This document shows, piece after piece, positions 14,197 through 25,600 of a stretch of DNA of 64,000 nt (positions within the stretch are counted from its first letter, which is position 1; each line of letters begins with the position of its first letter). Below the pieces are notes generated by a model, which was not told the DNA's origin, did no database searches, and worked only from the letters and a program-made list of their open reading frames with translations. A program made the position numbers and the translations under genes. This stretch comes from Parelaphostrongylus tenuis (lineage: Eukaryota > Nematoda > Chromadorea > Rhabditida > Metastrongylidae), in NCBI GenBank assembly GCA_019055375.1, contig JAHQIW010003696.1:92193-156192 (forward strand), read 5' to 3'.

Positions 14197-14881
14197 TTCG
14201 AATGCTTTATTTAGACCACGCTCAAATTTTAAGAGATCCTTTCATTATTATTTGAGCCAACTTGTCATGGTCTGGTAAGGAAACTTGCAGCTCGATACAC
14301 GTGTTTCGTCCTTACAGACTCGTCAGTCGGGCAGAACCCGTCGTCTTTCGATATTTCTATAGTCAGTTCTCTCGGAAGCTCTGCTCCCTTACAAAGAGTC
14401 ATCGAAGACGAACGTTTTACACTCTATGTCAAGCGATATTTTCACCTAACACAGAGTGTTTGCGCACTCGATTGCTCGTTGGCTGGTATTTTTATCATAT
14501 TATACCCTTATTTCGAGTGCTTTATTAAAACCACGAACCTAATATCAAGGCTCAAATAATAATCAAAGTATCTACTGAATTTTGAGCGCGGTCTTAATAA
14601 AGCACTTGAAATAAAGGTATAATATGATAAAAATACTAGCCAACGAGCAATCGAGTGCGAAAACGCTCTGTGTTAGGTGAAAATTTCGCTTGACATAGAG
14701 TGTAAAACGTTCGTCTTCGATGACTCTCTGTAAGGGAGCAGCACTCCCGAAAGAACTAACTATAAAAATATTGAAAGACGACGGGTTCTGCCCGACTGAC
14801 GAGACTGTAAGGACGAAACACGTGTATCGCGCTGTACAAGAGCCCTTACCAGACCACATGACAAGCTGGCTCAAATAATAA
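14197..14881. repeat. 690-bp palindrome
   Basis: The left arm 14244-14528 and right arm 14593-14881 are inverted matches of about 285 bp with only scattered differences (for example ACGTTTTACACTCTATGTC mirrored, GACGACGGGTTCTGCCCGAC mirrored). A second pairing joins 14197-14258 to 14550-14617, so the structure is an inverted duplication of a unit with a terminal direct repeat (TTATTTCGA.TGCTTTATT). The long open frames here on both strands are mirror artefacts. Confidence 0.9.
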
Positions 14882-14884
14882 CGA

Positions 14885-16145
14885 AAAGCTCTGGCATAGA
14901 TATACCCACTCCCGAAATGTCGGCAGAATTGACGAGACCGGGAAGCGGAATAGATCCAGCCACTAAGTGGTACTAGCATGGCACCTATAATGACTGCCCT
15001 ACACACACACATAACCGGCGCACATCAATTGATTAGCATCAGCCTTGTTATTCTAGATAAGCATTAACCCTTCTGCGGCGCTGTGGTGATACCTAACCGT
15101 TTCATCTTGTAAATGCCTATGATGTATAAGAACCTTGAATTTGTTTGGTCATTACTACCGTGACACCGATTAGCTATTTAGCTCTCAAAAGATAGTTTTG
15201 ATTTCTCTTCAACACGACGCGAAGCTATTGAGTTATACTCCAAAGTTTGGCAATTAAGCAGTTATGTCGAGCGGTAAGTCAATGCGAAATATAATCTATA
15301 AATGTGAGGAGGTCAGCTGAATGCTGAAGGACCGCCATTAGAAGCTGTCATATGCCTTTTGGCAAATCGCTGAATAGCCCGAACAGGCCTACGAAATGTA
15401 TAATTTTGTCTGTCCCGTGATAGAGTTACAAAGTAGATTGCACTCAGTCAGAGAGACTGAGAAACATCAACTTCTTCTGCAAAAATTATCTCAAAAAACT
15501 GAACTCTTAGCTTGTGGTCTTCATAGTCCGTGCCACAATTCATGAGACGGCATTTACTCTTGGTGACTAGCTCTCATCCTCATCTCATCTCGATCGTCAT
15601 CATAAATGGAACTCTCTCTCGATTCTCTCTTTTGCCTGTATGATCCAAGATGCTCATATTTCATAGCATCAACTAAGGTTTGCAATATTCTCCAGGGAAG
15701 ACCTCAGATGGCGAAGAAACAAATAACGTCGTCAATATATTTACAGTGAGAAACCGCACAATAAGAAATGAGACTTTTTTCTACGTTCCCCGGCACAACA
15801 TATTGCGTACATTCCAACACTTCGTGTGCTTGATTCGTTTCAACTCATCCCTTATCTACAAAGATTTCCAACATCAGGAGTCTTACTCCTGGATTTTTCC
15901 TCTTTCCCATGAGGTTCAATGAAGTCTGGTGTAATCTTATATTAGCTGTGCTCAGGTATTCACAAAATTTTGACAGTGAAAGTTGCCATATTTTTTGAGG
16001 TGATTTTAAGCTGTGGTCCTGGACGACAATGATCGCAATTTCCCGATTGTGGAAGTATAGGAGACATAGTGAGATTAGCGTTGGATCGAACATGCACTTG
16101 GCCTATGAACAACGACATTGTTACCACTACGCTGGTCGTCTTACG
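14885..16145. other. No gene recognised
   Basis: Open frames at 15680-15922 (+) and 15845-16093 (-) overlap and neither resembles a known protein. Confidence 0.45.
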
Positions 16146-16146
16146 A

Positions 16147-16148
<2 letters not shown>

Positions 16149-16194
<46 letters not shown>

Positions 16195-16282
16195 TGTATA
16201 CGCCTCTACATAAATATATATATATATATATATATACATCCGTGTGTACATATTTATGTCATATATATATATATATATATAT
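16149..16282. repeat. Compound (TA)n microsatellite
   Basis: Three (TA)n runs (16149-16191, 16214-16236, 16261-16282) are separated by short TG-containing segments. Open frames at 16029-16452 on both strands encode only alternating I-Y and are artefacts. Confidence 0.95.
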
Positions 16283-16883
16283 GTACTGTTGCGGACTGTG
16301 AAGAAAAAAGGGAGCTCAAAAGGCGATAGAGAGAAGAAAAGGAGCAAAGTCATACCAAGGTAGAAAAAAACTACCGGACTCGGAATATGCAGCTTCACAG
16401 CTGGAGTCGTAAAATTACATCTCAGCAGATCACGAGGGGAAGAGAGGGGCACCGGTTGACTTTCAACTTTTACTCATTGTAGGAATAATGATGAAATTCA
16501 CATCTGATAAAATTGTTGCCAATCAAAACTTTGCACGCACTTGACACAGTAAATCTTGGAAGAAACGACGCTGTTATGTCGCATAGTGTTTATATTTTGG
16601 GGCAAACCTTTTTTGAGGGCAACTCTTTTCTGAGAAAAAAAGATAATTTGTAGCTAAACAAAGAAATCGTTTTAAAGCACGATTTTGTGGCAATCATTTA
16701 TTTCCCATAGAGAGGAGATCATAATAGTGCCACAGAGCCATTAAAACTTGCGACGTCCAACCACTGCTTCCAGAGTGTGTCTTTCCACAGATCCTGGGCT
16801 GTTGAAAGATTTTATCATTTTTTCAGGAAAATAATACGAGTGATTTGTAACGGAAGCACACTCAACAATGCTTCTTCTCTACA

Positions 16884-16890
<7 letters not shown>

Positions 16891-16970
<80 letters not shown>
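16891..16970. repeat. (TA)n microsatellite
   Basis: An almost unbroken TA run of about 78 bp with one G interruption at 16925. It is followed by ACTGTTGCGGACT, also found just after the tract at 16282, so both tracts may belong to one duplicated unit. Confidence 0.95.
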
Positions 16971-17266
16971 CACATAAATATATACTGTTGCGGACTCGAG
17001 GATTCAATGGAAGAACTACATGGTCTTCATAGAAAGCCGCCTAAACTGTGGTGGTTACGTTTCAGCTCCTCAAACTAGAAAGTTCAAATCGCCTCTGTAC
17101 CATAATCAGTCCTGATCGCAGCATAGTGAACCTTTTGTCGACTAGCCAATCACAGTGCGGCTAGTGAAAACTCAAATCGTGTCACTGCGCGAAGTTGAAA
17201 TGCGGTTTGAAACAAATAAAGTTGTGACGAACCATTAGATTTCCCCATGACTTCTTTTGCATTTAG

Positions 17267-17423
17267 GCACTGTTGTCAATTCAACCATTATTTCTTTCGA
17301 AAAAGGCAAAGCAATCAATAACACTTTCACCATCATGATCAATGATGCTCAACGAATTGCTGGACAAAGATTGAATGCTTTCCTCCCAGAAGAAATCAAG
17401 CGGAAGACCAAAGAGTCGATGAG
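17267..17423 (+). CDS. Unidentified protein, upstream exon
   Basis: This exon follows a TTTTGCATTTAG acceptor and ends at an AG|GTCACT donor. It encodes about 52 residues starting T-V-V-N-S-T-I-I-S-F-E-K and including A-Q-R-I-A-G-Q-R-L-N-A-F-L-P-E-E-I-K. The composition is protein-like: charged, amphipathic, with few low-complexity runs. It exits in phase 2 into the next exon across a 44-nt intron, a usual size for nematodes. No start codon is visible, so upstream exons should exist, but none could be recognised in 16980-17266. I do not recognise the family. Confidence 0.55.
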
Positions 17424-17467
17424 GTCACTTTTGACCTGGTTGTAGTCTTTAGCTTGTTCTCCCGCAG

Positions 17468-17606
17468 ATTCTACTTCGAGCGGAGAAGATACGATAACCC
17501 GATGACGCAATATAAAGTTATCCGTTGGATGTGGGACCGTGGTTTAGTCTCTACAGAGTGTGATGAGTCGACTTTATATTGTGACATGGTTGTTCACTGC
17601 GACTGA
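17468..17606 (+). CDS. Unidentified protein, downstream exon
   Basis: After the CTCCCGCAG acceptor, the first base completes the phase 2 codon of the preceding exon as arginine. The frame then reads F-Y-F-E-R-R-R-Y-D-N-P-M-T-Q-Y-K-V-I-R-W before ending at TGA 17604-17606. The first 27 residues look strongly protein-like. The rest could be intron read-through if a donor such as CGTG|GTTTAG is used. No downstream exon was found; a G-run and a SINE-B copy begin at 17779. The function is unknown. Confidence 0.5.
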
Positions 17607-17778
17607 TGCTCACCGAGAAATCACTTTCCGCTAGTTCATTTCATTAGATGTAGAGATATGGTGCTACCGCCGAAGTGTTTGTTAACCTACTAGAACGTTT
17701 TCCAACATACCGCAGCCTTTTGAAAATACATAATTGAATTAGAAAAAAGTGATTAGTACAAAAGTGTAAAAAATGGGA

Positions 17779-17801
17779 GGGGGGGGGGGGGGGGGTGGGG
17801 G
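17779..17801 (+). repeat. Poly-G tract
   Basis: Seventeen consecutive G (17779-17795), one T, then five G. Such runs are rare in AT-rich nematode DNA. The minus-strand open frame across it (17753-17941) is an artefact. Confidence 0.95.
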
Positions 17802-17945
17802 CATAGTCGAGTGGTTGTGATGTTGGTCACGGCGCGCGTGGAACCGAGCTCCTGCCCTAAACTATCTCCGGCAATCAACAACGACGCCCTTTGCAATGCC
17901 ACAACCAGGCTATTTTCTAGAATGCAAGGAGATTCGCTCAACCAC
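17801..17945 (+). mobile_element. SINE-B-like copy starting in a G-run
   Basis: The sequence GCATAGTCGAGTGGTTGTG (A box TAGTCGAGTGG), GGAACCGAGCTCC (B-box place), then GGCAATCAACAACGACGCC resembles the SINE-B core. It begins directly after a run of 17 G, a T and 5 G. Confidence 0.45.
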
Positions 17946-17949
17946 TATT

Positions 17950-20900
17950 CTACGCCGATCCAGAAGACGAAAAAACTAGTTGAATGCTAGAAGTACTGGG
18001 ATCCGCACAGTGAAAAAACACTGTGATAACGCACCAAATAAAGTACTAAAAAAAAGAATTATGGGAATTCTAAAACTAATAGATTCTTGAGATAGACATG
18101 CTTTTGTTCAATTCACAAAATGGGGTAAGTTTTGAGCTTAACAAAATCTTGACATGCTGGAAGAACATTCTCAAAAGGATCAAAATTGAGGAACCGCGTG
18201 TGCCACAATTTGCACACCCGGTTCTGAATGTGCAATTGCGCGTCTGTGACGGAATCTGCACACGTAATAGCACCATTTTATCATGCATTCTGTCGATCTT
18301 TGCAAAACCAGCAGAAAGTGTTCACATGGAACATGGAAAGAAGCTCCTGATCTCCTGTTATAAGCAGTTTGGGCATGACATCACCTTGGCATCTACATTT
18401 TCTACAAACCGCCCAAACCTGCAAGACTCTTCATACTCTATGTTTCAATCAATAAATGAATAGATTTGTAGCGAAGCACATGCCATCACTGCGTTCCGTT
18501 GACGCTCCTTAGAAATCACAGAAAGGTCTGTTGGCTTGAGCTTCCTCCAATGCTAAGAATTCTAGCCGCAGTAAGTTACTGAGTGTTGTAGCAAGAAATA
18601 TTGAATTTGGAATCTCGCGTGAATTTGAACCAGCAATTACGCTCTCGCAGGACTTGCTAAGCCTTCCACAGTGCCATCGCAACACTCGCTCTGCCTTTTT
18701 CTCAGCCATGTCTCATCGGTGGCTGTTACTATCATCCGTCAACGGGATTAATCTGCGAGACACAAATCAGAGTAAAAGTTAAAGTGAAGCCGTGATGGAA
18801 ATTACAATCTTTGACTCCATTTTTTTTGCTCAGCTTATTCTGGACGATAGGGTGATGTGAAACGTAACAACAATATTGCTGAGATACGATAAAATTCGGA
18901 GCTCGTGTTGACCTTGATCCCTTGATTACTCCTTCCAGAGCTCACTATGGAGGCTTCAGAATGAGTAATCGCGGGCTTGAAGCCCTTTTCAGGCTTCCAG
19001 CTTTACTCGCGTCTCAGCACTCCTGTGGCTATGCTTCACATGGTTTTCTTTGCTCTCTCTTTAAAGTGGATTAGAATGAAAATAAAGTCAAAAATGGAGC
19101 TCTTACTCAGCTTGCGTGAGCCTATCATTCGAGCATTAAGGAGCATTTCCGGTACGAGAAGATGAACTGGGCACAGTCGGTGAGTTTCCAAGCGTCACAG
19201 ATTCTATGAGATAGGGCTTATGGATCACGTGATTTAATCCTACATTGCTCTCCCATTTGTAGCTGGAATGTGTATGTAAGCAAATTGGGCATATCAGGCT
19301 CCATCAAAGACCAAAAGCAGGAACAATATAGATGTAAGTTAGACGTTATAACGAGAATGATTGGAAATCTTAATGATCTCGTCCCTTGGCTGGTACTCAT
19401 CTCTTGGAAGCATCTTCATTTAGTCGTCGCCCCTATGCTGTTATTATTTCGTTTGATATTTGGATGCCCTAGAGCTGTGTCACTTCGAAGAAGGCCTAAT
19501 AAATTACCTCAATTAGTTGCTGGCGCATAACAACATCAGGTGTACGACGAAAAATAATAGGCACTCGTGTAGATGCACTGAAAAGAGCTTGAAATCAAAG
19601 TAGAAGAGCTGATAAAAACACCATCGTAACACGACTGTGATTAGATTTTCCTTCTAACTATGTGTTTCTAAGCTGCAGGCTTTTTTGCAAGAGACCATAA
19701 TTGCCAAGTCAAAAGACAGTTTTGACTTTCTTCTATAATTACACATTCATACTTTCCATTCTTAGAAGCTGAAGCGGTAATAGATACGGAGTGTTCGAGA
19801 GCCTTTTAAGCTTCCTAAGTTCCCTTCCTAATTTTATTAGCCACTTGTAAAGGACAACATCGTCCAAATCTTTCGGCTCTCGGCTTAATTCTGTTTTTTA
19901 AGTGTTTCTGTGTAGTCCATAGATGAGCATTAATCCTTCCGATTTTATGCATGAGTAATGTCTTTTCAAGCGCCTGAGCTTCCCTTGCTCGAATTTTCAA
20001 GCTCCGGCGTCTTTTGGATTTTCAAAAGAGCACCAAATATTTATTCTAATCGGAAAACTGGATATGAAAATTTTGCGTTTTTCCCAAATTCAGCTTCTAC
20101 TTTTTATTACCTGAACTTGATGCTCAAATTTTCTGGCTCGCCTTCTTCATTCAACTGGTACCCTAAACAGTATCTATTTGGCCTATATTGTGCTGTTTGA
20201 GTAGTATGTTTCGATTAAATTAAGTTTCGTAGAAAAGCGGAAAGCATATTTGTAACTTGGATGAAGCATTAGAGTGCAGTTCAAAAAGCTAATCAGATAA
20301 AAGCTTCCTCACTCGTTAGACGGCTCATACTTGCCACTACTTTTTTTGCTAACGTGCTCATATAACTGTCAATCTACTGATTCAGTTAATAAAGTTGAAA
20401 TTTGGTATGAAAAGAGCCTTTGCGTTGCTAGGAGAACTAAACTCTACTGACAGTCATTACATTTTTCAACAGAAAAAGCGTGATAACCGATAACTCTGCT
20501 TGACTTGCTAGATATGAAAAAACTTTTGGGAAAACTTTTTATTTGACTCCGGCACTAAAGAAACAAATGACAAATCATTTAAAGACCTTCTATTGAGATT
20601 CACAAATGTATGCTGTGCCAGATCATGATATAATTCGATGGCTCTTACTAGTTAGGGCGCATTTTTCATTGCACCTTTCTCCTCTCCAATCTTCCCAAGA
20701 ATCTTAGGGTTTTATAAGGACATTTCACTTTTTATTACTTATAAATATAATCAATTAAATTCCAAGAAGTCATCTCTCATTTTGAGAAGTTAGGATAATC
20801 TTCATTAACACATGCACCTAGGCAGATGACTTCTTATTCTGAAAACTCCTCAGTGTTATTTCTTTACTTTGGACAATTTCTCAGCCTCAGAGGGACCCCA

Positions 20901-22965
20901 TGTGTTCCCTTCAACATTTAATTTTGTAGAGACCTTTCTCGCTTTTCTATAAGACCTGCAAGAGTGATTAGATGGCTTAAATTCTAACTTCAATACTGTA
21001 CTTGGTTCATAGAAAGAAATTGTTGTTGCGCTGTATCAACTGAAAGAAAATTAATTTCACCTTCTACGCGCTTCGTTTGCACTGCTGGCATTTGTGCTTG
21101 GGTTTCCACTAGATTTTTAGCACTTGTTCAGTATGCTGAAAAATGTTGATTCTGAAAAGGGGATTGGTTTTAGAATGGTATTCATAGAGCTCTGCAGGAG
21201 CGAGAAGAAGATTACGTTCTGCACTCGGAGATACATATGCTAAAAACATATGAGCGTATATAGAAGATCATGGCCTTTCAAAACATCAAAAAAACTGAAA
21301 CTTTCTCTGTAGTTGAGAAAAAATCTCTGAATATATAATGACAATCGCATTCTTCTCGAACAGCGGTGCGCGCTACGATTGCAACTGCTTCGTCGAAAGG
21401 GCGTGATTTCTGTTATTTGATTGAAGATATCTTCTTCGTTTCAGAAAATTCTGATTTTTATGCATTATAAATCTGGAAGAAACCATGCTCCAATGTTCCG
21501 ATTAGCTTTCATTTTTATTTTATATTGCCTATCAACTTGCTATGATGTCCAGGCAAAGAACTAATTAACCTCGGATACGAAACCTAATATTTTCTCCACT
21601 CTTTTAAATCATTATGAAAACATTTCTAAGATAGTATCCAGTTTCGGAATCACCGTTTTTTAAGCTATCGAGCATGTGCTCAAAATACAGTGGAAACGCA
21701 AACACAGATGTCAACACTGCAAATTGTGCATGTCGACGGTGAAACGATATTTTCTCTAGGCTCCTACTATGCGCTAATACGGTTTTTTTTTTTCTAAGAA
21801 TCAAGTACAGCATTGAAGTCAGCGGAGTTTAAGCTATCGAATGACTTTTTAAAGCTCAGGAAAAAAGCTAAAAAGTCCGCTTTCGAGAGAGTGAAGAATC
21901 CTATCTATGTATACCTATATATTATTCGACATTTGATCGGTAGCTATATCGAGAAACTGGCATAGGTTTTTGTACAATGGCGACAAGAGAGCGGATTTAT
22001 AACCGCAAAACAAAATTCGTAGCTTGTTGTCGAATTCTGCTAACGCGAACGAGTTGCGCACTTGTTAGGCGACATTTTTATCGATAACACGAGTAAGCCC
22101 GTTAATGAGCAATCACCTGAGAAAAACACTGATACAGCTTCGTTCACATGGGCAGGTTATCTAATAGTCACTCGCAGAGTCGCAGCGCACTTCATTTATT
22201 GTTTTTTTCCTAAGATTTTTTCTTAGAGCTTTTTGGCTATAGTATCTGAAAAGCAGCGAATGAAAGGCTTTGGACGAAGAAGGTTGTTATTTGTCTCTCT
22301 TAATGTTATGTCTGACGAAAACGAATATAATCTGTTTTCGTTGCATGAAGTAGAAGGTGTCTTGCTTTCTGTGTTCCATTTGCATTTGCCCCTCAGCATT
22401 ATAAACCCTCTGCAAGCTGATTGACTCATTACCTTGTTCTTCTCGCTGTTGTTCGACGTCAGATTTCGTCTTCAAAGCTACATTTAAAATCACCCAGCCA
22501 TTCACACAGTCGTGAAAAATACCACTTTTTCATAAAGCCTTATTTCGCTCTGATATGTACAAAAATCAGTACTCATTCCTTAATCCTTAAGAACTCGCAC
22601 AGAGAGAACGAAATCCTATATTTCCTCCACATAAATACTTGACATCTCAAAAAGAAGACAATCTTTTTGAATATTCATTAATAATCTTAAAATGAAAATT
22701 AGAAAGTGATTGAGAAGATTATTTTATCATTTACAACTTCATGTAAGCTCCAGCTTCAATATTTACATCCAATAACATGAGCTTCCAAGTAGAAATGTCG
22801 AATTTTTTCATGAAAGAGAAGAGAAAGAGTAGGGATAGTTTTAACTGTCCGTCATAATTTCATGTCTGCATTTCCTGCTATGTGAACCCACAAACATTTT
22901 CTACATGCTCGATTTTACTACTATCTCCTCTACTATCTTTTTCGGAATTATTATTTATAAAGATG
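17950..22965. other. No gene recognised
   Basis: The longest frame, 18098-18463 (121 codons), lacks recognisable motifs. Frames at 19270-19530 and 22233-22505 occur on both strands at once. FB1-like relics lie near 20990-21130 and 21600-21880. Confidence 0.4.
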
Positions 22966-22969
22966 TTCG

Positions 22970-23630
22970 GGTGCTGCTCTATTATGGCGGCGCCACCTGA
23001 GGCCTTCGGTAAAAATGTATTTTTTGCTTTTGCGGAACGTTTTTCTAGTTTAACGATAGCTCAAATCAAGTGAATTTCAATGGCATGTTGAATTTCTTGA
23101 ATAACTTATTTTTGACGTCGTACCAGTCAAAATAAGATTTTGTTCCTTATTCAAAGATTTCTCACTGGATAAAAGTTTTGTTGCAAAGAATATTTAATAC
23201 TTAGATAGAGAAAATCTTTTCAATATAATGGTATATTTGGCTTTTGGAAAGAACTTCTTCGAGCTTTGTAACAACCGAAAGAATGATTAGAAGTGCTCAA
23301 GAGTGTGAAATCCAATATTCTTTCGGTCGTTAGAACGCTCGAAGAAGTCCCTTCTGGAAGCCAATTATATCGCTATAATCCGGAAGATTTTCCCTACCTA
23401 GCGATTACAAATTCATTACAACAAAACTTTTATCCAGTGAAAAATCTTTAAATGAGTAACAAAATCTTATTTGACTGCTACGGCGCCAAAAATAAGCTAT
23501 TTGAGGAATTAAAAATGCCCCTGTTCACTTGATTTAAGTTATCGGCGATCTTGAGAAACGTTTTGCAGAAGAAAAATACGTTTTTAACAAAGGCCTTAGG
23601 TGGCGTCTCCATAATAGAACAGTACCGACG
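22970..23630. repeat. 660-bp palindromic fold-back element (FB1)
   Basis: The left arm starts TCTATTATGGCGGCGCCACC and the right arm ends GGTGGCGTCTCCATAATAGA, its inverse with few changes. The arms match imperfectly inward to a centre near 23300, where CTTCTTCGAGC...AACCGAAAGAAT is mirrored. Arms are about 310 bp with a loop of 20-40 bp. There is no coding capacity. The right half is repeated singly at 2700-2945. Confidence 0.88.
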
Positions 23631-24936
23631 CTTGAGATTTGAATAGTGCATAATCGTTCATTCCGTGTACACTTGCGTATTACAAGTCGGCTTACTATGG
23701 CGCCTTAAATCTGTCGGCTGTTCGTAAGAATCGATGACATTTGGAAAAAAAATTATTAGTCCGCTATCGGCAAAGCTCTCTCCAATTAGCAAGTGCGGAC
23801 GATCGCTCATGTTGGCGACCAAAGAACATCTCACATGGCTGCTTCATTATTGCAAAAAAAAATTTTGCTTAATAGTTAATGATGTATTACTAACAATCTT
23901 CTCGTTTCGTCAATGCTTCCAGCCGCTTCACTGCATAGAAAGGTGCCCGTTGCTAACGAGATATTCTGAGAAGAGAAAGGGCTCGACTTCGCTCAGTACA
24001 ATAAGCCAGCTCGCAAGACTTTGACACACGATAGACGACGATTATTTAAAACATGAGATCTTCTTAGTGCGGTTTGTCGCAAGCCCAAAAACCCACAAAA
24101 GAAGCTCGTCCAGTCATCGTAATCGAGTCGAAGAGAAATTGTTTCGAGGCTCACGTAGTTTATGGAGTTTTGAATCCCTCTGGAGTCAGAGTAGCTAATA
24201 ATTATTTACTTATTTATGTGCGACTGTGTAGAGAAATATAGATAAGGCAAGCAGAATAACAGAGAAATAAAAAAATTTGTAGAACGGCGACTGAAAAAAG
24301 GAAGTAGTAAAGGCGTTTTCTCGAGTTTCAATAACAAATGATTAGAAAAGAACTTCTTGTTTTCTTATGATGAGCCTAATACGAGGATTTTAGAATTTTG
24401 TTTAATCAAGCATCTGACGTCTTGGCGTTTCGCCATTTTTATAGGCTGAAACGTTGATCAGTTTGTTCAAAACCCAGTCAGCCAAACACCTCCAAACAAT
24501 AAGAGAATATTTGGCATGAAGCAAGAATATGTCTATTTTCGATTATTGATAAAAAGCAAGATCATGGTTAGTCTGATGATTCAAACTGTTGTATTAGCTG
24601 TAATGTTTTGATGCTTCGTTTATTTGAACAAATGGAGATGGTGAACATCGTATTCGTAAAAAATTCGAGTAGCAAGAATTTCTCGAGATGAATAATTATT
24701 CTCAAAGAGTTCTATCCATTAACTAAAAAAATTTCCTGTTCTTCCTCATTATCTGTTCCGGCTTTCAGCGGCCTTTTACGCTCCAACACATAATTATTCA
24801 TTTTTTGAACATTTTTCTCTAATGGGAAGTTAATGTGTTAAATATTGTAGTAGCGAGCTATGTTTCAAACTATAGGGAAGAAGATAACGGAGAAATCACC
24901 GCCGACTTTGTGAGAAATCGAGTATTGAAGAGGATA

Positions 24937-25222
24937 AAGGATAGAGCTATCGGCGTTGATCAATCCTTTACTGGTGCGTCATGCATTCGACTTGATCAAG
25001 TATTGCTAGAATGGAATGAATGCACATCCACCCTTTAATTTAGATCACAATGGTCTACCGACCTTATCTAGTGGGTACTCTTATTCTTTCTGATATGCCT
25101 GATACCAATTTAACAATCCGGAGAACTGGAAGATTTAGTGAACTTTGGGCCCGGAATTGAACCATCGATAAAGTGTGTGTGTTACAGGACACGTTTAACC
25201 ACTGTACCAATCGCACCCATGT
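24937..25222 (-). mobile_element. SINE-A copy, minus strand, diverged
   Basis: On the minus strand the head has A box TGGTACAGTGG and B box GGTTCAATTCC at about 25210-25150. This is followed by TAAATTGGTA, GTGCATTCATTC, AGTCGAATGCATGACGCA and a tail CTTTATCCT ending near 24937. The head by itself mimics a tRNA gene but does not fold as one. The open frame at 24835-25038 overlaps this element and is not a gene. Confidence 0.8.
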
Positions 25223-25269
25223 TCAAAGCAATTTAATATAGGAAAAAATTGTGAAGGTTTAGAACTTTG

Positions 25270-25600
25270 CTTCCTCACATTTTTCTCCGAGGAGCATGAG
25301 CCTTTGACTGGGAAAAAAGTTCTTGTCATCACTCAATCACCAAGACTTGATCTATCGATTGGATACTAAAACTCCGAGGAAAAGCTTTGGTCAGCGAGAA
25401 GTCTTTCGATGAGTAACAAAATTTTATTTTTGCTTTTTCAGCGCAATAAGAAGGCTTTTTGAAGATGAGAATTACCAATAAGATTCTTTTGATTGGTGCT
25501 ATCAAACCATCATTTGAACATTAAAAATGACCAAGAAATACGCTTTTTACGAGGAGTCGAAACGGAGAGCAGATAACGGAAAAGTACCGAAATATGTATT
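25270..25600. repeat. FB1-type fold-back half copy
   Basis: The segment 25344-25467 is the inverse of 52030-52170, including CGATTGGATACTAAAACTCC and GTAACAAAATTTTATTTTTGC. It ends with CAGATAACGGAAAAGTACC, the family end motif. Confidence 0.75.

Noticed and set aside
14572..15012. 146-codon minus-strand open frame and its 88-codon plus-strand partner at 14262-14528
   Set aside because: Both lie in mirror-image arms of the palindrome, encode each other's reflection and show no known domain. They are repeat-derived.
16029..16452. Open frames through the TA tracts
   Set aside because: They encode alternating I and Y from (TA)n and are not proteins.
18098..18463. 121-codon plus-strand frame
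   Set aside because: No motifs, no flanking exons and a competing minus-strand frame over the same DNA.
25148..25222. Possible minus-strand tRNA gene
   Set aside because: It is the tRNA-like head of a SINE-A copy whose middle and tail continue to 24937, and it does not fold as a tRNA.
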